A stretch of 64,000 nt of DNA from Nitrosomonas sp. (GTDB lineage: Bacteria; Pseudomonadota; Gammaproteobacteria; Burkholderiales; Nitrosomonadaceae). The stretch spans positions 1-64,000 of the forward strand of contig JAJHPK010000015.1 in assembly GCA_020890945.1 (NCBI GenBank), read 5' to 3'. A program made the position numbers and the translations under genes. A model generated the notes under the pieces. It was not told the origin of the DNA. It worked only from the letters and a program-made list of their open reading frames with translations, and did not search any database. Within the stretch, counting starts at the first letter, position 1, and the number at the start of each line of letters is the position of its first letter. Positions 17,997 through 28,508 of this stretch are shown in pieces.

Positions 17997-18356
17997 TTAT
18001 TCTTTCTTGAGAATGGTAGGCGGCTTGCAATAAGCTCTGGCAGGAAACTCCGCCGTTTGCTTGCGATTGCGAATCACATCTCCGCCTTCTCTAACACATA
18101 CCGCAACCGATCGATCGAAACTGGGAAAATACTCGTTAGAACCAGGCTGTGCATCAGTAGGCGGCACTTGCTGACGAATTCGTTTGCACAAATCAGGTTC
18201 ATCGTCTTTGATAGGCGCATCTTTCATAGCCGGTAATGGGCATAAATTGCAAGGATCGCCTGGACATAGGCACCCTTGACATTCTGCTGGATAAGCAGGC
18301 AGTACAAACATCATTAATCCTAGACTACTCAAAGCTAATATGAATTTATGAATCAT
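17997..18356 (-). CDS. Small secreted Cys-rich protein of unknown function
   Basis: ATG 18356 is the probable start; a GTG at 18368 adds four residues. The 119-residue product begins with a signal peptide (MIHKFILALSSLGLMMFVLP, cleavage likely after AYPA). A dense cysteine cluster follows at once (CQGCLCPGDPCNLC: C-x2-C-x-C-x4-C-x2-C), and three more Cys lie in the rest. The cluster could be disulfide-bonded or bind metal in the periplasm. I do not recognise the family. It faces scpB convergently with no clear operon partner. Confidence 0.6.
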   Translation of the reverse strand: MIHKFILALSSLGLMMFVLPAYPAECQGCLCPGDPCNLCPLPAMKDAPIKDDEPDLCKRIRQQVPPTDAQPGSNEYFPSFDRSVAVCVREGGDVIRNRKQTAEFPARAYCKPPTILKKE

Positions 18357-18552
18357 AAATCTTACCACTGATTTGATTGAACAATTTCTCCGGCCGCGAT
18401 TGTGCCGTAATGATTTACATTGTCTCTCATGCTAACTTATACTAAGCATTAATAAACAATCATATAAACAAAATTTATATGAATGATTATACGACAAAAC
18501 ACCGTTATTCTAAGATATCGAATATAGCATTCTTTAGATAAAAGATATCAAC

Positions 18553-19533
18553 ATGACTGCATCCTTCATCCACAAAGAGTTCCGCAAGTATGCGTTCGAG
18601 TCCGTGCCGCTAGATAGAGATATATATCTGATGAACGAGTCATCGGTAGTGGAATACGAAAAAGCGCTGATAGACTTGTTCAACGGTAAAGAATATCGGA
18701 GTGTCGGATACGTTAGTCGCATCGCTGTGAGAAACATTGACTCGAATTCACTAGAAATTTCCTGGTATCCCAACATAATCGAAAGATTTCATGAAGTCTC
18801 AGTTATCCTGCCGCGGAGCGCCTTTTTAACGTGTGTCGATTGCCCGAACTATGATGAGAAACCTCATATCTTTGTCAAAGATACGTGGTTATCCGGTCTG
18901 CATCTTCGTCCATATTCTGCATTCGCACTGATTGATGCCATCGACGTGAAAGTAGCTATCGTAGAAGGACGGTTGAATTATGGAAAGTTAGTACAACTAC
19001 GAAACAGAATTGACGATCTTGCTGCAGAGAACTCCGAGATTGCTTTTTTCAGCTTTGCCGACAGTCTGCTACTCAAGGTAAACTGGTTCGTGGGGCAATA
19101 TGATAGCAAGATCGTATACTCCTATAAGCCAGAGTCCCTGATTCAGTTAATATCCAAAATCGCTAATGCTTTTCAAATTGAACTCGGCATGTCGGTATAT
19201 GCTGTAATCACACAAGGTGTAAATGAATACGAAGATTTATCTCCGTTACATATTTCTTCATCCCGCAATCACATTTCACTGAACAGCCTCGGCCTTCCCT
19301 TTGCTCAGTTGCTTGCGATAGACGAGGCTGCACGCAATGCCATTCGTACAAAAGCACATCCTCCGAGTGAGCTCTATATCGACGAGCATTTCTATCACTC
19401 GCTTTGTTTCCGCTCCAGCTTTGAAAAACACCTTCTTATGAAAGCGCCATATACAGCACCAATGTCATCAGTCACAGGAACATACTTCTGCTTTGACCGC
19501 AATACAATCTTTTCAAACCTCGATTCAGATTAG
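18553..19533 (+). CDS. Unknown protein, possibly nucleotide-cyclase-like fold
   Basis: This 326-residue ORF has no signal peptide or membrane segment. I do not recognise the family with confidence. The central third has an order reminiscent of class III cyclase folds: a strand AFALIDAIDVKVAIVEG, then IAFFSFADSLLLKVNW, then SVYAVITQG and NSLGLPFAQLLAIDEAARNA. The residues a working cyclase needs cannot be placed, so a degenerate or unrelated fold is equally possible. Codon choice differs from the neighbours (many GAG, AAG, ATC, CTG). The gene stands alone between AT-rich spacers of about 180-200 bp, suggesting acquisition by transfer. Confidence 0.6.
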   Translation: MTASFIHKEFRKYAFESVPLDRDIYLMNESSVVEYEKALIDLFNGKEYRSVGYVSRIAVRNIDSNSLEISWYPNIIERFHEVSVILPRSAFLTCVDCPNYDEKPHIFVKDTWLSGLHLRPYSAFALIDAIDVKVAIVEGRLNYGKLVQLRNRIDDLAAENSEIAFFSFADSLLLKVNWFVGQYDSKIVYSYKPESLIQLISKIANAFQIELGMSVYAVITQGVNEYEDLSPLHISSSRNHISLNSLGLPFAQLLAIDEAARNAIRTKAHPPSELYIDEHFYHSLCFRSSFEKHLLMKAPYTAPMSSVTGTYFCFDRNTIFSNLDSD

Positions 19534-19729
19534 ATTACTCCAACCTGCAAAGTAATAAACAATTATGATACTTTAATTTCATATTCGGTAGGTGTATTGT
19601 GCTACTGTCTCCGTTAATAATACAACCATTACCCTTAAGCACCTTCATGCATCTTTCAGTATAGTTTTGTCATCATACTGAGATAGAATATGTTTTAAAT
19701 TCTTCATATTTCACTAGCAATCCTAAAAC

Positions 19730-20122
19730 ATGAGCCATAACAAACATACCCATTACAAACATTACGCTAATTTTGAACGTCTGTGGTTTCCTGGTCTCGC
19801 TTTCATTGTATTCGTGACAATTACTGTGTATTCACTCACTGCGGCAGCGCAGGATATCGAGTTGTTACAAAAGAATGCCAGCGTTGCTTATGAAAAAATG
19901 ATGCAAGCAAAACAATCGGCGGATAACTTATCACGTGATGCCATCTCAGCAGAAAAAAAACTCGCCGAGATCAAAGAAAAGCTGACCGCAGCAGAACAAG
20001 AAGTTGTAGGTTCTAAAAGAAAATCAGATGAAGCCAAAATTGCTTATGACCATGCACAAGAGCAATGGAAAAAAGCTACCGATGCGTTGGCAAATGAATG
20101 GGGAAAATCTGAAATAAAATAA
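19730..20122 (+). CDS. Membrane-anchored or secreted coiled-coil protein, unknown
   Basis: The 130-residue product has a His/Tyr-rich start (MSHNKHTHYKHY), one hydrophobic segment (about residues 20-40, FPGLAFIVFVTITVYSLTAAA) and then an almost purely helical charged region. That region has heptad-like spacing (SADNLSRDAISAEKKLAEIKEKLTAAEQEV) to the end. This fits an anchored periplasmic coiled coil or an exported helical protein with an AQ cleavage site. No family is recognised. It stands alone between the unknown gene at 18553 and a convergent acetyltransferase. Confidence 0.6.
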   Translation: MSHNKHTHYKHYANFERLWFPGLAFIVFVTITVYSLTAAAQDIELLQKNASVAYEKMMQAKQSADNLSRDAISAEKKLAEIKEKLTAAEQEVVGSKRKSDEAKIAYDHAQEQWKKATDALANEWGKSEIK

Positions 20123-20159
20123 CGAAATCAGAACAATAGCAACACCAATTATTTATTGT

Positions 20160-20597
20160 TCAGGGTAGTGTTCGTGCCATCTTGATGTGTGGAATGCCGG
20201 CTTCCATAAATTCGTCTCCTTGTTTGCAGAAACCGAATTTTTCGTAGAATCCAACTGCGGATGATTGCGCGTGCAAAACGGCCTGTTTCATATTGCGAAT
20301 ACGCATTTCGTTGAGTATTGCTTGCAGCATGGCGCTTCCGACACCTTTTTTCCGCCATGTTTTCAACACTGCCATACGTCCAATATGACCATCTGGCAAT
20401 AATCGCGCAGTGCCGATAGTATTTCCTTGACAATCTTGCGCCAAGACATGGACACAGAGCGAATCCATCTCATCCCATTCCATCGCTTCAGGAACGTTTT
20501 GCTCTATGATAAAAACTCTCGTGCGTATGCTTCGTAAATGCGGTTCTTCGTTTTCCCAAGTAACGAGCTGGACTTTAAAAGTTGGCTGAGAATTCAT
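20160..20597 (-). CDS. GNAT family N-acetyltransferase (ElaA/YjcF-like)
   Basis: The 145-residue protein has the GNAT layout. The start RTRVFIIEQNVPEAMEWDEMD is typical of the ElaA/YjcF group, followed by GTARLLPDGHIGRMAVLKTWRKKGVGSAML. In this last stretch the acetyl-CoA pyrophosphate loop R/Q-x2-G-x-G is RKKGVG. HAQSSAVGFYEKFGF near the end completes the domain. It transfers an acetyl group from acetyl-CoA to an unknown amine. It starts 9 bp after the purA stop codon and is likely co-transcribed with it. Confidence 0.88.
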   Translation of the reverse strand: MNSQPTFKVQLVTWENEEPHLRSIRTRVFIIEQNVPEAMEWDEMDSLCVHVLAQDCQGNTIGTARLLPDGHIGRMAVLKTWRKKGVGSAMLQAILNEMRIRNMKQAVLHAQSSAVGFYEKFGFCKQGDEFMEAGIPHIKMARTLP

Positions 20598-20606
20598 TGA
20601 AAAACA

Positions 20607-21920
<1,314 letters not shown>

Positions 21921-21931
21921 TTAGTAAAATA

Positions 21932-23083
21932 TTAAATATCTTGAACGATCCATTTGCCTTTACTGAAAATCAATTGCCTATCGCAATCTGCGGATTTTTC
22001 AGGTTGCCCTGGTAAATCGACGATGACGATTTGACCTGATTGACGTAAGGTCGTAATTTTCTCATTCAATTCTTTGTTTTTCTTATCAAATGGTGCGCAA
22101 ATTCCTTTAGGATATTCCTGAGGCTTATTTAATCTCGCTAATGCTCTCAAATCCATGCTAAAACCCGTCGCAGGCCGGGCGCGTCCAAAAGCCTTACCGA
22201 TTTCATCGTATCGCCCGCCCATAGCCACTGCATTCGAACTGCCATGCGTGTAAGCTGCAAATACGATTCCCGTGTGATAGTGATAACCACGTAAGTCTGA
22301 TAAGTCAAACGCAATTTTATCAACCGAGGATTTCAGATTTTTTTCGATGGTTTCAAGCTCAGTTAACGCTTGATGTACTTCCGGATAATCAGGTAAGCGC
22401 TTGGCAGCCAGCTTCAAAACTTTTTTATCACCGTATAACTCAGGCAATAGCAGCAATGCTTCGCGAGCATTTTTTTTCAATTTGATCGATAATTCTTTCA
22501 ATGAAGCTAGATCTTTTGCTTGCAAAATAGCATACAACTCGGTTTCGAGCTCATTTGATATATCGCTACGTTTAATCAAACCTCGAAATACGCCAACATG
22601 CCCCAAATCAAGATGAATACGATTAATATCAACAGCCGATAAACACTGCAACATCAATTGTTGAATTTCCAAATCGCTTTCTAAGCCTGAGTGCCCGTAC
22701 AATTCAGCACCAATTTGCAAAGGCTCGCGGGTTTGCATAATGCTGCACGGCACAACATGCAAAACGCTACTCGCGTAACACAAACGTGTGATGCCATCGC
22801 AATTCAGCAAATGTGCGTCAATACGTGCGGCTTGTGGCGTCATATCGGCGCGAAAACCCATCATGCGTCCACTCAACTGATCAATCACTTTGAATATGCG
22901 TAAATCCATATCACTGCCGCTACCAGACAATAAGGATTCAACATATTCCAACAAAGGCGGTATAACCTGTTGATAGCCATGAGAGAATAATAAATCAATA
23001 ATTTTCCGTCGCATCAATTCAATGTGGCGCGCTTCAACCGGCAAAATATCTTCAATATATTCTGGAAGTAACCAATTACGCAT
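21932..23083 (-). CDS. hisZ: ATP phosphoribosyltransferase regulatory subunit HisZ
   Basis: The 383 residues resemble class II histidyl-tRNA synthetase without the tRNA-binding end: WLLPEYIEDILPVEARHIELMRRKI at the start, motif-2-like FRADMTPQAARIDAH, and RGYHYHTGIVFAAYTHG and GGRYDEIGKAFGRARPATGFSMD in the last third. HisZ pairs with short-form HisG to make the active first enzyme of histidine synthesis. The hisG gene is not in the window. It forms a minus-strand unit with the DUF2065 gene upstream and purA downstream. Confidence 0.94.
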   Translation of the reverse strand: MRNWLLPEYIEDILPVEARHIELMRRKIIDLLFSHGYQQVIPPLLEYVESLLSGSGSDMDLRIFKVIDQLSGRMMGFRADMTPQAARIDAHLLNCDGITRLCYASSVLHVVPCSIMQTREPLQIGAELYGHSGLESDLEIQQLMLQCLSAVDINRIHLDLGHVGVFRGLIKRSDISNELETELYAILQAKDLASLKELSIKLKKNAREALLLLPELYGDKKVLKLAAKRLPDYPEVHQALTELETIEKNLKSSVDKIAFDLSDLRGYHYHTGIVFAAYTHGSSNAVAMGGRYDEIGKAFGRARPATGFSMDLRALARLNKPQEYPKGICAPFDKKNKELNEKITTLRQSGQIVIVDLPGQPEKSADCDRQLIFSKGKWIVQDI

Positions 23084-23118
23084 GATTTATTTACTCTTTA
23101 TTATTGTTTTTAAATCAA

Positions 23119-23307
23119 CTAGCCCATAATCAGTAGCAGCACTACCCCAATGATCATTGAAGTCAGACCGATAAAACGTATTTGATTATCTTCTATCTCG
23201 ATCATTTTTCTAAATGCTTCCCGCCATGTGCGCGGTGATAAGAAAGGCAACATTCCTTCGAAGATTAACATTAGCGCTATTGCAGCCAGAAAATTTTCCC
23301 AAATCAT
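23119..23307 (-). CDS. yjeT: DUF2065 small membrane protein (YjeT-like)
   Basis: The 62-residue protein has an N-terminal hydrophobic helix with FLAAIALMLIFEGMLPFLSP and a C-terminal one (IRFIGLTSMIIGVVLLLIMG), joined by the conserved WREAFRKM-IEDNQIR linker. This matches DUF2065/YjeT, which sits between hflC and purA or hisZ in many proteobacteria, exactly as here. The function is unknown. Confidence 0.85.
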   Translation of the reverse strand: MIWENFLAAIALMLIFEGMLPFLSPRTWREAFRKMIEIEDNQIRFIGLTSMIIGVVLLLIMG

Positions 23308-23368
23308 GACAACAGATGTTACTCCATATGGTTACTTTTAAATTAGCAAAATCTCTTGAGCAAAAATT

Positions 23369-23418
23369 AAGAGGTTCTGCATTAATCGAGTATTGTCACT
23401 ACGATTCCAGAACCTCTT
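23369..23418 (-). terminator. Terminator of the hfq-hflX-hflK-hflC operon
   Basis: The arms AAGAGGTTCTG (23369-23379) and CAGAACCTCTT (23408-23418) pair perfectly over 11 bp. On the minus strand the hairpin is followed by AATTTTT. It lies about 115 bp after the hflC stop and before the DUF2065 start, so it separates the two minus-strand units. Confidence 0.7.
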
Positions 23419-23533
23419 GAAAAATAACTATTTAACTGAGAATTTAATAAAACTGCCAAGAAATCTCGTTTTTCTTTTAAATGGGTAAGAATCTTTCGAT
23501 CGAATACTCACTAATTATTATTTCATCTATCGG

Positions 23534-24421
23534 TTATTTACTATTTTTTTCAGCGATGTTGGGTTGCTTCAAATACTTAAAGAAATCCGATGAGGGTTCT
23601 AAAACCATCACATCACCTTTATTTTTAAATGATTGCTTGTAAGCATCGATACTTCTCCAGAAAGCATAAAACTCGCTATCTTTTTCAAATGCGGAAGCAT
23701 AAATGGATGCAGCTTGACTATCGCCCTCACCCATTTTCTTTTGCGCATCGCGATAAGCTTCCGCTAGCACAATTTCACGTTGCTTATCTGCATCTGCACG
23801 AATTTTTTCAGATTCGGCAGCCCCTGTTGAGCGTAATTCATTAGCAACGCGTTTACGTTCTGCTTCCATACGGCGGTAAACAGATTCACTGACTTCTTGC
23901 GGCAAATCGACGCGTTTCAGGCGGACATCGACTACCTCAATACCAATGGTACGCGCATCGTTATCCGCCTTTTGACGCATGATTTCCATAATTCTATCGC
24001 GCTCTCCTGATACCACATCATGGACAGTACGGTTACCAAACTCGTCACGCAGACTGGCATTAATGGTTTGCGCCAAGCGTGTTTGCGCTAAGCCTTCATC
24101 ACCACGCACGCTAATATAGTATTGTTTTACGTCGATAATCCGCCATTTAACAAACAAATCCACCAAAACGTTCTTTTTTTCCGACGTGATAAAACGTTCA
24201 GGTTCATCGGTATCCATCGTTAAAATACGATTTTCAAAATAGAGGACGTTTTGTGCAATCGGTATTTTGAAATATAACCCAGGGCTAGTTTTAACATCAA
24301 TAACTTCCCCTAATTGAAACAAAACAGCTTGCTGACGCTCATCGACAATATAAATGACTGAACTAGCCAGAAAAATTATCGCAACAACAATGCCTAAAAG
24401 ACTAGATGATAGATTTTTCAT
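23534..24421 (-). CDS. hflC: FtsH protease modulator HflC
   Basis: The 295-residue stomatin/SPFH protein has one N-terminal membrane helix (about residues 7-25) followed by YIVDERQQAVLFQLGEVIDVKTSPGLYFKIP. The SPFH domain runs to about residue 180 (VDVRLKRVDLPQEVSESVYRRMEAERKRVANELRS), and a coiled tail follows. HflC and HflK form a large periplasmic-side cage around FtsH that limits its proteolysis. The hflK stop is directly followed by the hflC ATG with no spacer. Confidence 0.95.
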   Translation of the reverse strand: MKNLSSSLLGIVVAIIFLASSVIYIVDERQQAVLFQLGEVIDVKTSPGLYFKIPIAQNVLYFENRILTMDTDEPERFITSEKKNVLVDLFVKWRIIDVKQYYISVRGDEGLAQTRLAQTINASLRDEFGNRTVHDVVSGERDRIMEIMRQKADNDARTIGIEVVDVRLKRVDLPQEVSESVYRRMEAERKRVANELRSTGAAESEKIRADADKQREIVLAEAYRDAQKKMGEGDSQAASIYASAFEKDSEFYAFWRSIDAYKQSFKNKGDVMVLEPSSDFFKYLKQPNIAEKNSK

Positions 24422-25609
24422 TTATCGGCTCTCCCGTTCACGGCTACGAAATGAATCTCGTGTTCTCGAATTATGATCTGAGGTTATTTCTTGTGTTGGT
24501 GCAGATTGCACACTGACAGGAGCAGGAAGCGGCGACCCAGTATTACCAATTAATTTATCCAATGGAAGATACAACAAATTATTACCATTTTTCTGATCGA
24601 CAACAATTTTACTGGTAGTCGACAATACTTGCTGCATCATATCCAGATATAGACGATCCCTTGTAACTTTAGGTGCTTTACTATATTCCGTCAGAAGTTG
24701 CTCAAACCGACTCGCGTCACCTTCTGCGCTGGCAATAACACGTTGTTTATAACCTTCTGATTCTTGCGTTAATCGAGCAGCGCTACCAACAGCACGGGGA
24801 ATCACATCATTTGCGTAAGCTTGCCCTTCATTTTTTTGACGCTCTCTATCTTGTCCGGCTTTCACTGCATCATCAAACGCCGCCTGAACTTGTTCGGGAG
24901 GTTGCGCATTTTGCATAGTCACTCTATTGATAGAAATACCAATTTGATAACGATCTAATATTTTTTGCATGAGCTGCGTTGCGTTAGCAGCAACTTGTTC
25001 ACGCCCTTCATACAAAACATAATCCATTTTACTTTTGCCAATTACTTCACGTATAGCCGTTTCAGCCGCTTGTAAAACAGCGTCTTCAGGACTACGATTC
25101 TTAAAAAGAAAATCCTCGGGGTCATTCAAAATATATTGAACAGCAAATTGAATATCAATGATATTTTCGTCATCCGTCAACATCAGTGATTCACGTAAAA
25201 CCTTATTCTTGACATTATTACGATAGCCAATTTCAACCGTACGCACTTGACTGACGTTTACTAATTCCACTTTCTCAACTGGATAAGGCAAGTGCCAGCG
25301 TAACCCTGCCGGGGTGGTGTCAACATATTTACCAAAACGCAACACCACGCCTCGATGTCCTTCGTCAACGATATAAAAACCACTGGCGAGCCACACCGCC
25401 ACCATCAACGCTATAATCAACAGAACACTTCCGCCACCATGATTCCTGGGTTCTGAATTACGAGGATTTGGATCATCATCTTTATTATTATTTTTTCTCT
25501 GTCCAAAAAAACTGTTCAATTTCTTGTTGACGTTTCGCAATACCTCATCCAAATCTGGTGGATTGGAACCACCCTTATTCTTTCCCCATTGAGGATCATC
25601 TAATCCCAT
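24422..25609 (-). CDS. hflK: FtsH protease modulator HflK
   Basis: The 395-residue SPFH protein starts MGLDDPQWGKNKGG, with a Gly/Asn/Pro-rich cytoplasmic N-terminus. It has one membrane helix (about 60-80, VLLIIALMVAVWLASGFYIV), the SPFH domain with GHRGVVLRFGKY, and a C-terminal coiled region (QKNEGQAYANDVIPRAVGSAARL). Its tail is Gln/Ser/Arg-rich and variable. It pairs with HflC at the inner membrane. It lies 35 bp after the frameshifted hflX. Confidence 0.95.
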   Translation of the reverse strand: MGLDDPQWGKNKGGSNPPDLDEVLRNVNKKLNSFFGQRKNNNKDDDPNPRNSEPRNHGGGSVLLIIALMVAVWLASGFYIVDEGHRGVVLRFGKYVDTTPAGLRWHLPYPVEKVELVNVSQVRTVEIGYRNNVKNKVLRESLMLTDDENIIDIQFAVQYILNDPEDFLFKNRSPEDAVLQAAETAIREVIGKSKMDYVLYEGREQVAANATQLMQKILDRYQIGISINRVTMQNAQPPEQVQAAFDDAVKAGQDRERQKNEGQAYANDVIPRAVGSAARLTQESEGYKQRVIASAEGDASRFEQLLTEYSKAPKVTRDRLYLDMMQQVLSTTSKIVVDQKNGNNLLYLPLDKLIGNTGSPLPAPVSVQSAPTQEITSDHNSRTRDSFRSRERESR

Positions 25610-25644
25610 AATAGTCTAGTCCCTGTTGTGTTCGTTCAAAAAAG

Positions 25645-26834
25645 TTAGTGCACTGCAGTGTGAATGTCGAATATTTCTTCTGTACTCGCAGATTTTCCAT
25701 CCATTTTTTTAGAATGCTCTGTAATCGCTTCCGCCAATGCTTGCCTCAAAAGCTCCAATCCATCGCCAGTCCTTGCGCTCATACAAATGCGTTCCATTCT
25801 ACCATATTCATCACGCACATATTTCGCCCCAGAATCAACCAACGGATTCATTAAATCACTTTTGTTAAAAATCTGAATTTGTGGAATCGCATCCGCGCCT
25901 ATGTCTTTAAGCGTTTTGTTGACTTCATCCACCTGTTCATTCCAGTTAGCGGAACTTGCGTCAATCACATGCAACAATATATCAGCTTGAACTGTCTCTT
26001 CCAGTGTTGCACGAAAAGCAGCCACCAAGGTATGCGGTAACTCCCTTATAATCCAACCGTATCCGAAATCACGATTGAGCCCGCTTCACCCAAGTATAAT
26101 TTTCGAGTCGTAGTATCTAAAGTAGCAAAAAGCTGGTCAGCGGCATAAGTCTGCGCAGAGGTCAATTTATTAAAAAGTGTTGATTTCCCCGCGTTGGTAT
26201 AACCAACAATTGATACGGACAGTACGTTTGCACGCTGTCTTTGTCGCCTTTGCACATTACGCTGACGTTGTAATGTTGACAATTTTTCTTTCAGCAATTT
26301 GACGCGCTTACGAATTAAGCGACGATCAGTCTCCAATTGTGTTTCACCAGGTCCACGAAGCCCAATCCCCCCTTTTTGCCGCTCCAAATGGGTCCAACCG
26401 CGAACCAATCGCGTCACCAAATGCTCTAGCTGCGCCAATTCCACTTGGAGTCGACCTTCATAGCTTTTCGCGCGTTGTGCAAAAATATCCAAGATTAAAC
26501 TCGTTCGATCCACCACGTTACACTTTAATCGCACTGACAAATTGCGCTGCTGCGCGGGAGAAAGATCGTGATTAAAAATCACCATAGCCGCATGAGTATC
26601 TAAAACCAATTGCGCTATTTCTTCAACCTTGCCCGACCCAATAAAAGTGGTTGCATCAGGCCGAGAACGCTTACCTTCCACAGTTCCCACGATAGTCAAA
26701 TCCGCACTTAATGCCAGTTGATGCAATTCAGACAAACGATCTTGGTGATCCCCATCACCGAAATCAAGGCTCACTAAAATAGCAGTATTTGTTAGATTTT
26801 TTTTTAAATCATGCATACCTGAACCGAATGACAC
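25645..26834 (-). pseudogene. hflX: Ribosome-associated GTPase HflX, split by a one-base deletion
   Basis: Two minus-strand ORFs make one HflX. 26834-26046 holds the N-terminal domain, the coiled LEHLVTRLVRGWTHLERQKGGIGLRGPGE and the G1 P-loop GYTNAGKSTLFN. It stops just after the G3 motif DTVGL. 26028-25645 continues with LVAAFRATLEET, the NKSD G4 motif and the SARTGDGL G5 region. The expected bridge is DTVGFIREL-PHT; inserting one T at about 26050-26051 restores it exactly. The start may be GTG 26834 or ATG 26816. HflX rescues stalled ribosomes after stress. Since the rest is well kept, this is a very recent mutation, a slippage site, or an assembly error. Confidence 0.85.
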
Positions 26835-26841
26835 TCAGGTA

Positions 26842-27087
26842 TTATGTTTCGTGGGATTCAGATACTTCAATAGGAAGAGAAACTGCCTTTGCTGGTACTA
26901 CGGTCGAGATAGCATGTTTATATACCATTTGGGTCACTGAGTTTTTCAGTAAAACCACATATTGATCAAACGAATCAATTTGTCCTTGCAATTTGATACC
27001 GTTCACCAAATAAATCGACACCGGAATATGTTCTTTCCTTAATATGTTGAGAAACGGATCTTGCAGCAATTGCCCCTTGTTACCCAT
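26842..27087 (-). CDS. hfq: RNA chaperone Hfq
   Basis: The 81-residue protein has the Sm1 motif ([40 protein letters not shown]) and the Sm2 signature [11 protein letters not shown], with the YKH residues that shape the central pore. It forms a hexameric ring that pairs small RNAs with mRNAs. It heads the hfq-hflX-hflK-hflC set, as in many proteobacteria. The product lacks the long flexible tail of E. coli Hfq, which is normal for betaproteobacteria. Its presence is relevant to the small RNA proposed at 242-447. Confidence 0.96.
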   Translation of the reverse strand: MGNKGQLLQDPFLNILRKEHIPVSIYLVNGIKLQGQIDSFDQYVVLLKNSVTQMVYKHAISTVVPAKAVSLPIEVSESHET

Positions 27088-27263
27088 AGGTAATCCCTTA
27101 TTCTAATTATTGGTTAGCGGAATAGCCACTCTACTTGATTTTTTTGTGTAAATCTAGAGATTCGGAAAAAACTCGAAAAATATTTCAAAAATATAAATGC
27201 AACATCATGTATTGATTAAACCAGTAAAATCTCTTGCAATATTCTCAACGCTTACATCAACAA

Positions 27264-27303
27264 GGAAGCATTCAATTTCTGTTTCAATTGGTTGAATGCT
27301 TCC
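27264..27303 (-). terminator. Terminator after the cytochrome peroxidase gene
   Basis: The arms GGAAGCATTCAA (27264-27275) and TTGAATGCTTCC (27292-27303) are 12-bp perfect complements, with an extra AATT/AATT pairing inside. It lies 39 bp after the peroxidase stop on the minus strand and upstream of hfq. The U run is short, so strength is uncertain. Confidence 0.55.
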
Positions 27304-27342
27304 TAAGCTTATTCAAATTAAGAACTTGTAACTAAAACTTCA

Positions 27343-28335
27343 TTAAAAGGGTGCAGATTTTGGCGTATTGTTATTTGAAGGCGGCAAAATCGGCAATTTT
27401 ATACTCGGTTGATCACCGGTCAACGTTTTCAAAAATGCAACGATATTATCCACTTCTTTTTTACTCAATTCTTTATTGAGCTGTACTTTACCCATTGTTT
27501 CAACTGCTTCTTCTAGAGAAGTTACAGCGCCATCATGAAAGTACGGATAGGTTAATTCAATATTACGCAAAGTAGGTACTTTAAATACATTTAGATCTTC
27601 ATCTTTACCGGTAACGGCTTTTCTACCTTCAATTTTGCTTGCGGTTTTGTAGGGATTATGTACACCAAATTTTTGATACATAGAACCACCCACTGCTTCG
27701 CCAAAATGACAGGTTACACAACCGGTGCTTTTGAACGATTCATAACCTTCTAATTCCTGTTGAGTAATCGCTGCCTTATCTCCTTTCAACCATTTATCAA
27801 AACGTGAATTAGGCGTTACTAATGTTTTTTCAAACTCAGCAATCGCTTCGGTTACCCGATCAATATTGATTTCTTTGGAACCAAAGGCTTTCTCAAAGAA
27901 GCCATGGTATTGTGGAATCGATTGAATCACCTCAATCGCTAATTTATGCGTTGAGCCCATCTCTCCGGGATTAGCGATTGGCCCCCCTGCTTGTTCTTTC
28001 AAGTCTTTAGCGCGTCCATCCCAGAACTGAGCCAAAGACATACTAGAATTTAATACAGTTGGCGCGTTAATCGGGCCTTGAAACCATTTATGGCCGATTG
28101 AACTCGGTAGGTTATCCGTTCCACCCATACTTAAGTTATGGCAAGAATTGCAAGAAATAAAGCCAGACTTAGATAACCGTGGATCGAAAAACAACATTTT
28201 ACCTAACTCAACCATGTCTGCATTTTTAACTACCGCAGGCTTAATCGGTTGAATCGGCTCATTGGCTGTAGCATTCATCGAAATGGCAAGTGCGCCAATC
28301 GATAACAGTGAAGCAACCAGTGTACGTACCTTCAT
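27343..28335 (-). CDS. Dihaem cytochrome c peroxidase (MauG/CcpA family)
   Basis: The 330-residue protein has a Sec signal peptide (residues 1 to about 25, ending NATA) and two c-type haem sites, CNSCH (62-66) and CVTCH (206-210). Family segments also present are LGKMLFFDPRLSKSG, APTVLNSS, FWDGRAKDL, GEMGS and VPTLRNIELTYPYFHDGAV. The enzyme reduces hydrogen peroxide in the periplasm with electrons from cytochrome c. It appears as a single gene, with a leader of about 170 bp upstream without a recognisable operator. Confidence 0.93.
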   Translation of the reverse strand: MKVRTLVASLLSIGALAISMNATANEPIQPIKPAVVKNADMVELGKMLFFDPRLSKSGFISCNSCHNLSMGGTDNLPSSIGHKWFQGPINAPTVLNSSMSLAQFWDGRAKDLKEQAGGPIANPGEMGSTHKLAIEVIQSIPQYHGFFEKAFGSKEINIDRVTEAIAEFEKTLVTPNSRFDKWLKGDKAAITQQELEGYESFKSTGCVTCHFGEAVGGSMYQKFGVHNPYKTASKIEGRKAVTGKDEDLNVFKVPTLRNIELTYPYFHDGAVTSLEEAVETMGKVQLNKELSKKEVDNIVAFLKTLTGDQPSIKLPILPPSNNNTPKSAPF

Positions 28336-28508
28336 CGATATTCTCCCTTAGAAACTTATAATCACGTTAATGACACGACTGTAATGGCGCAGTCGATTAC
28401 GCCTGATCAAGAACTACCAACAATACTACAGGAAAAAAATTCAATCTTTTACACTAATGATTAAATTAGACAGATATTTTAATGAATCTCGTCAATCATA
28501 CTTATGAT

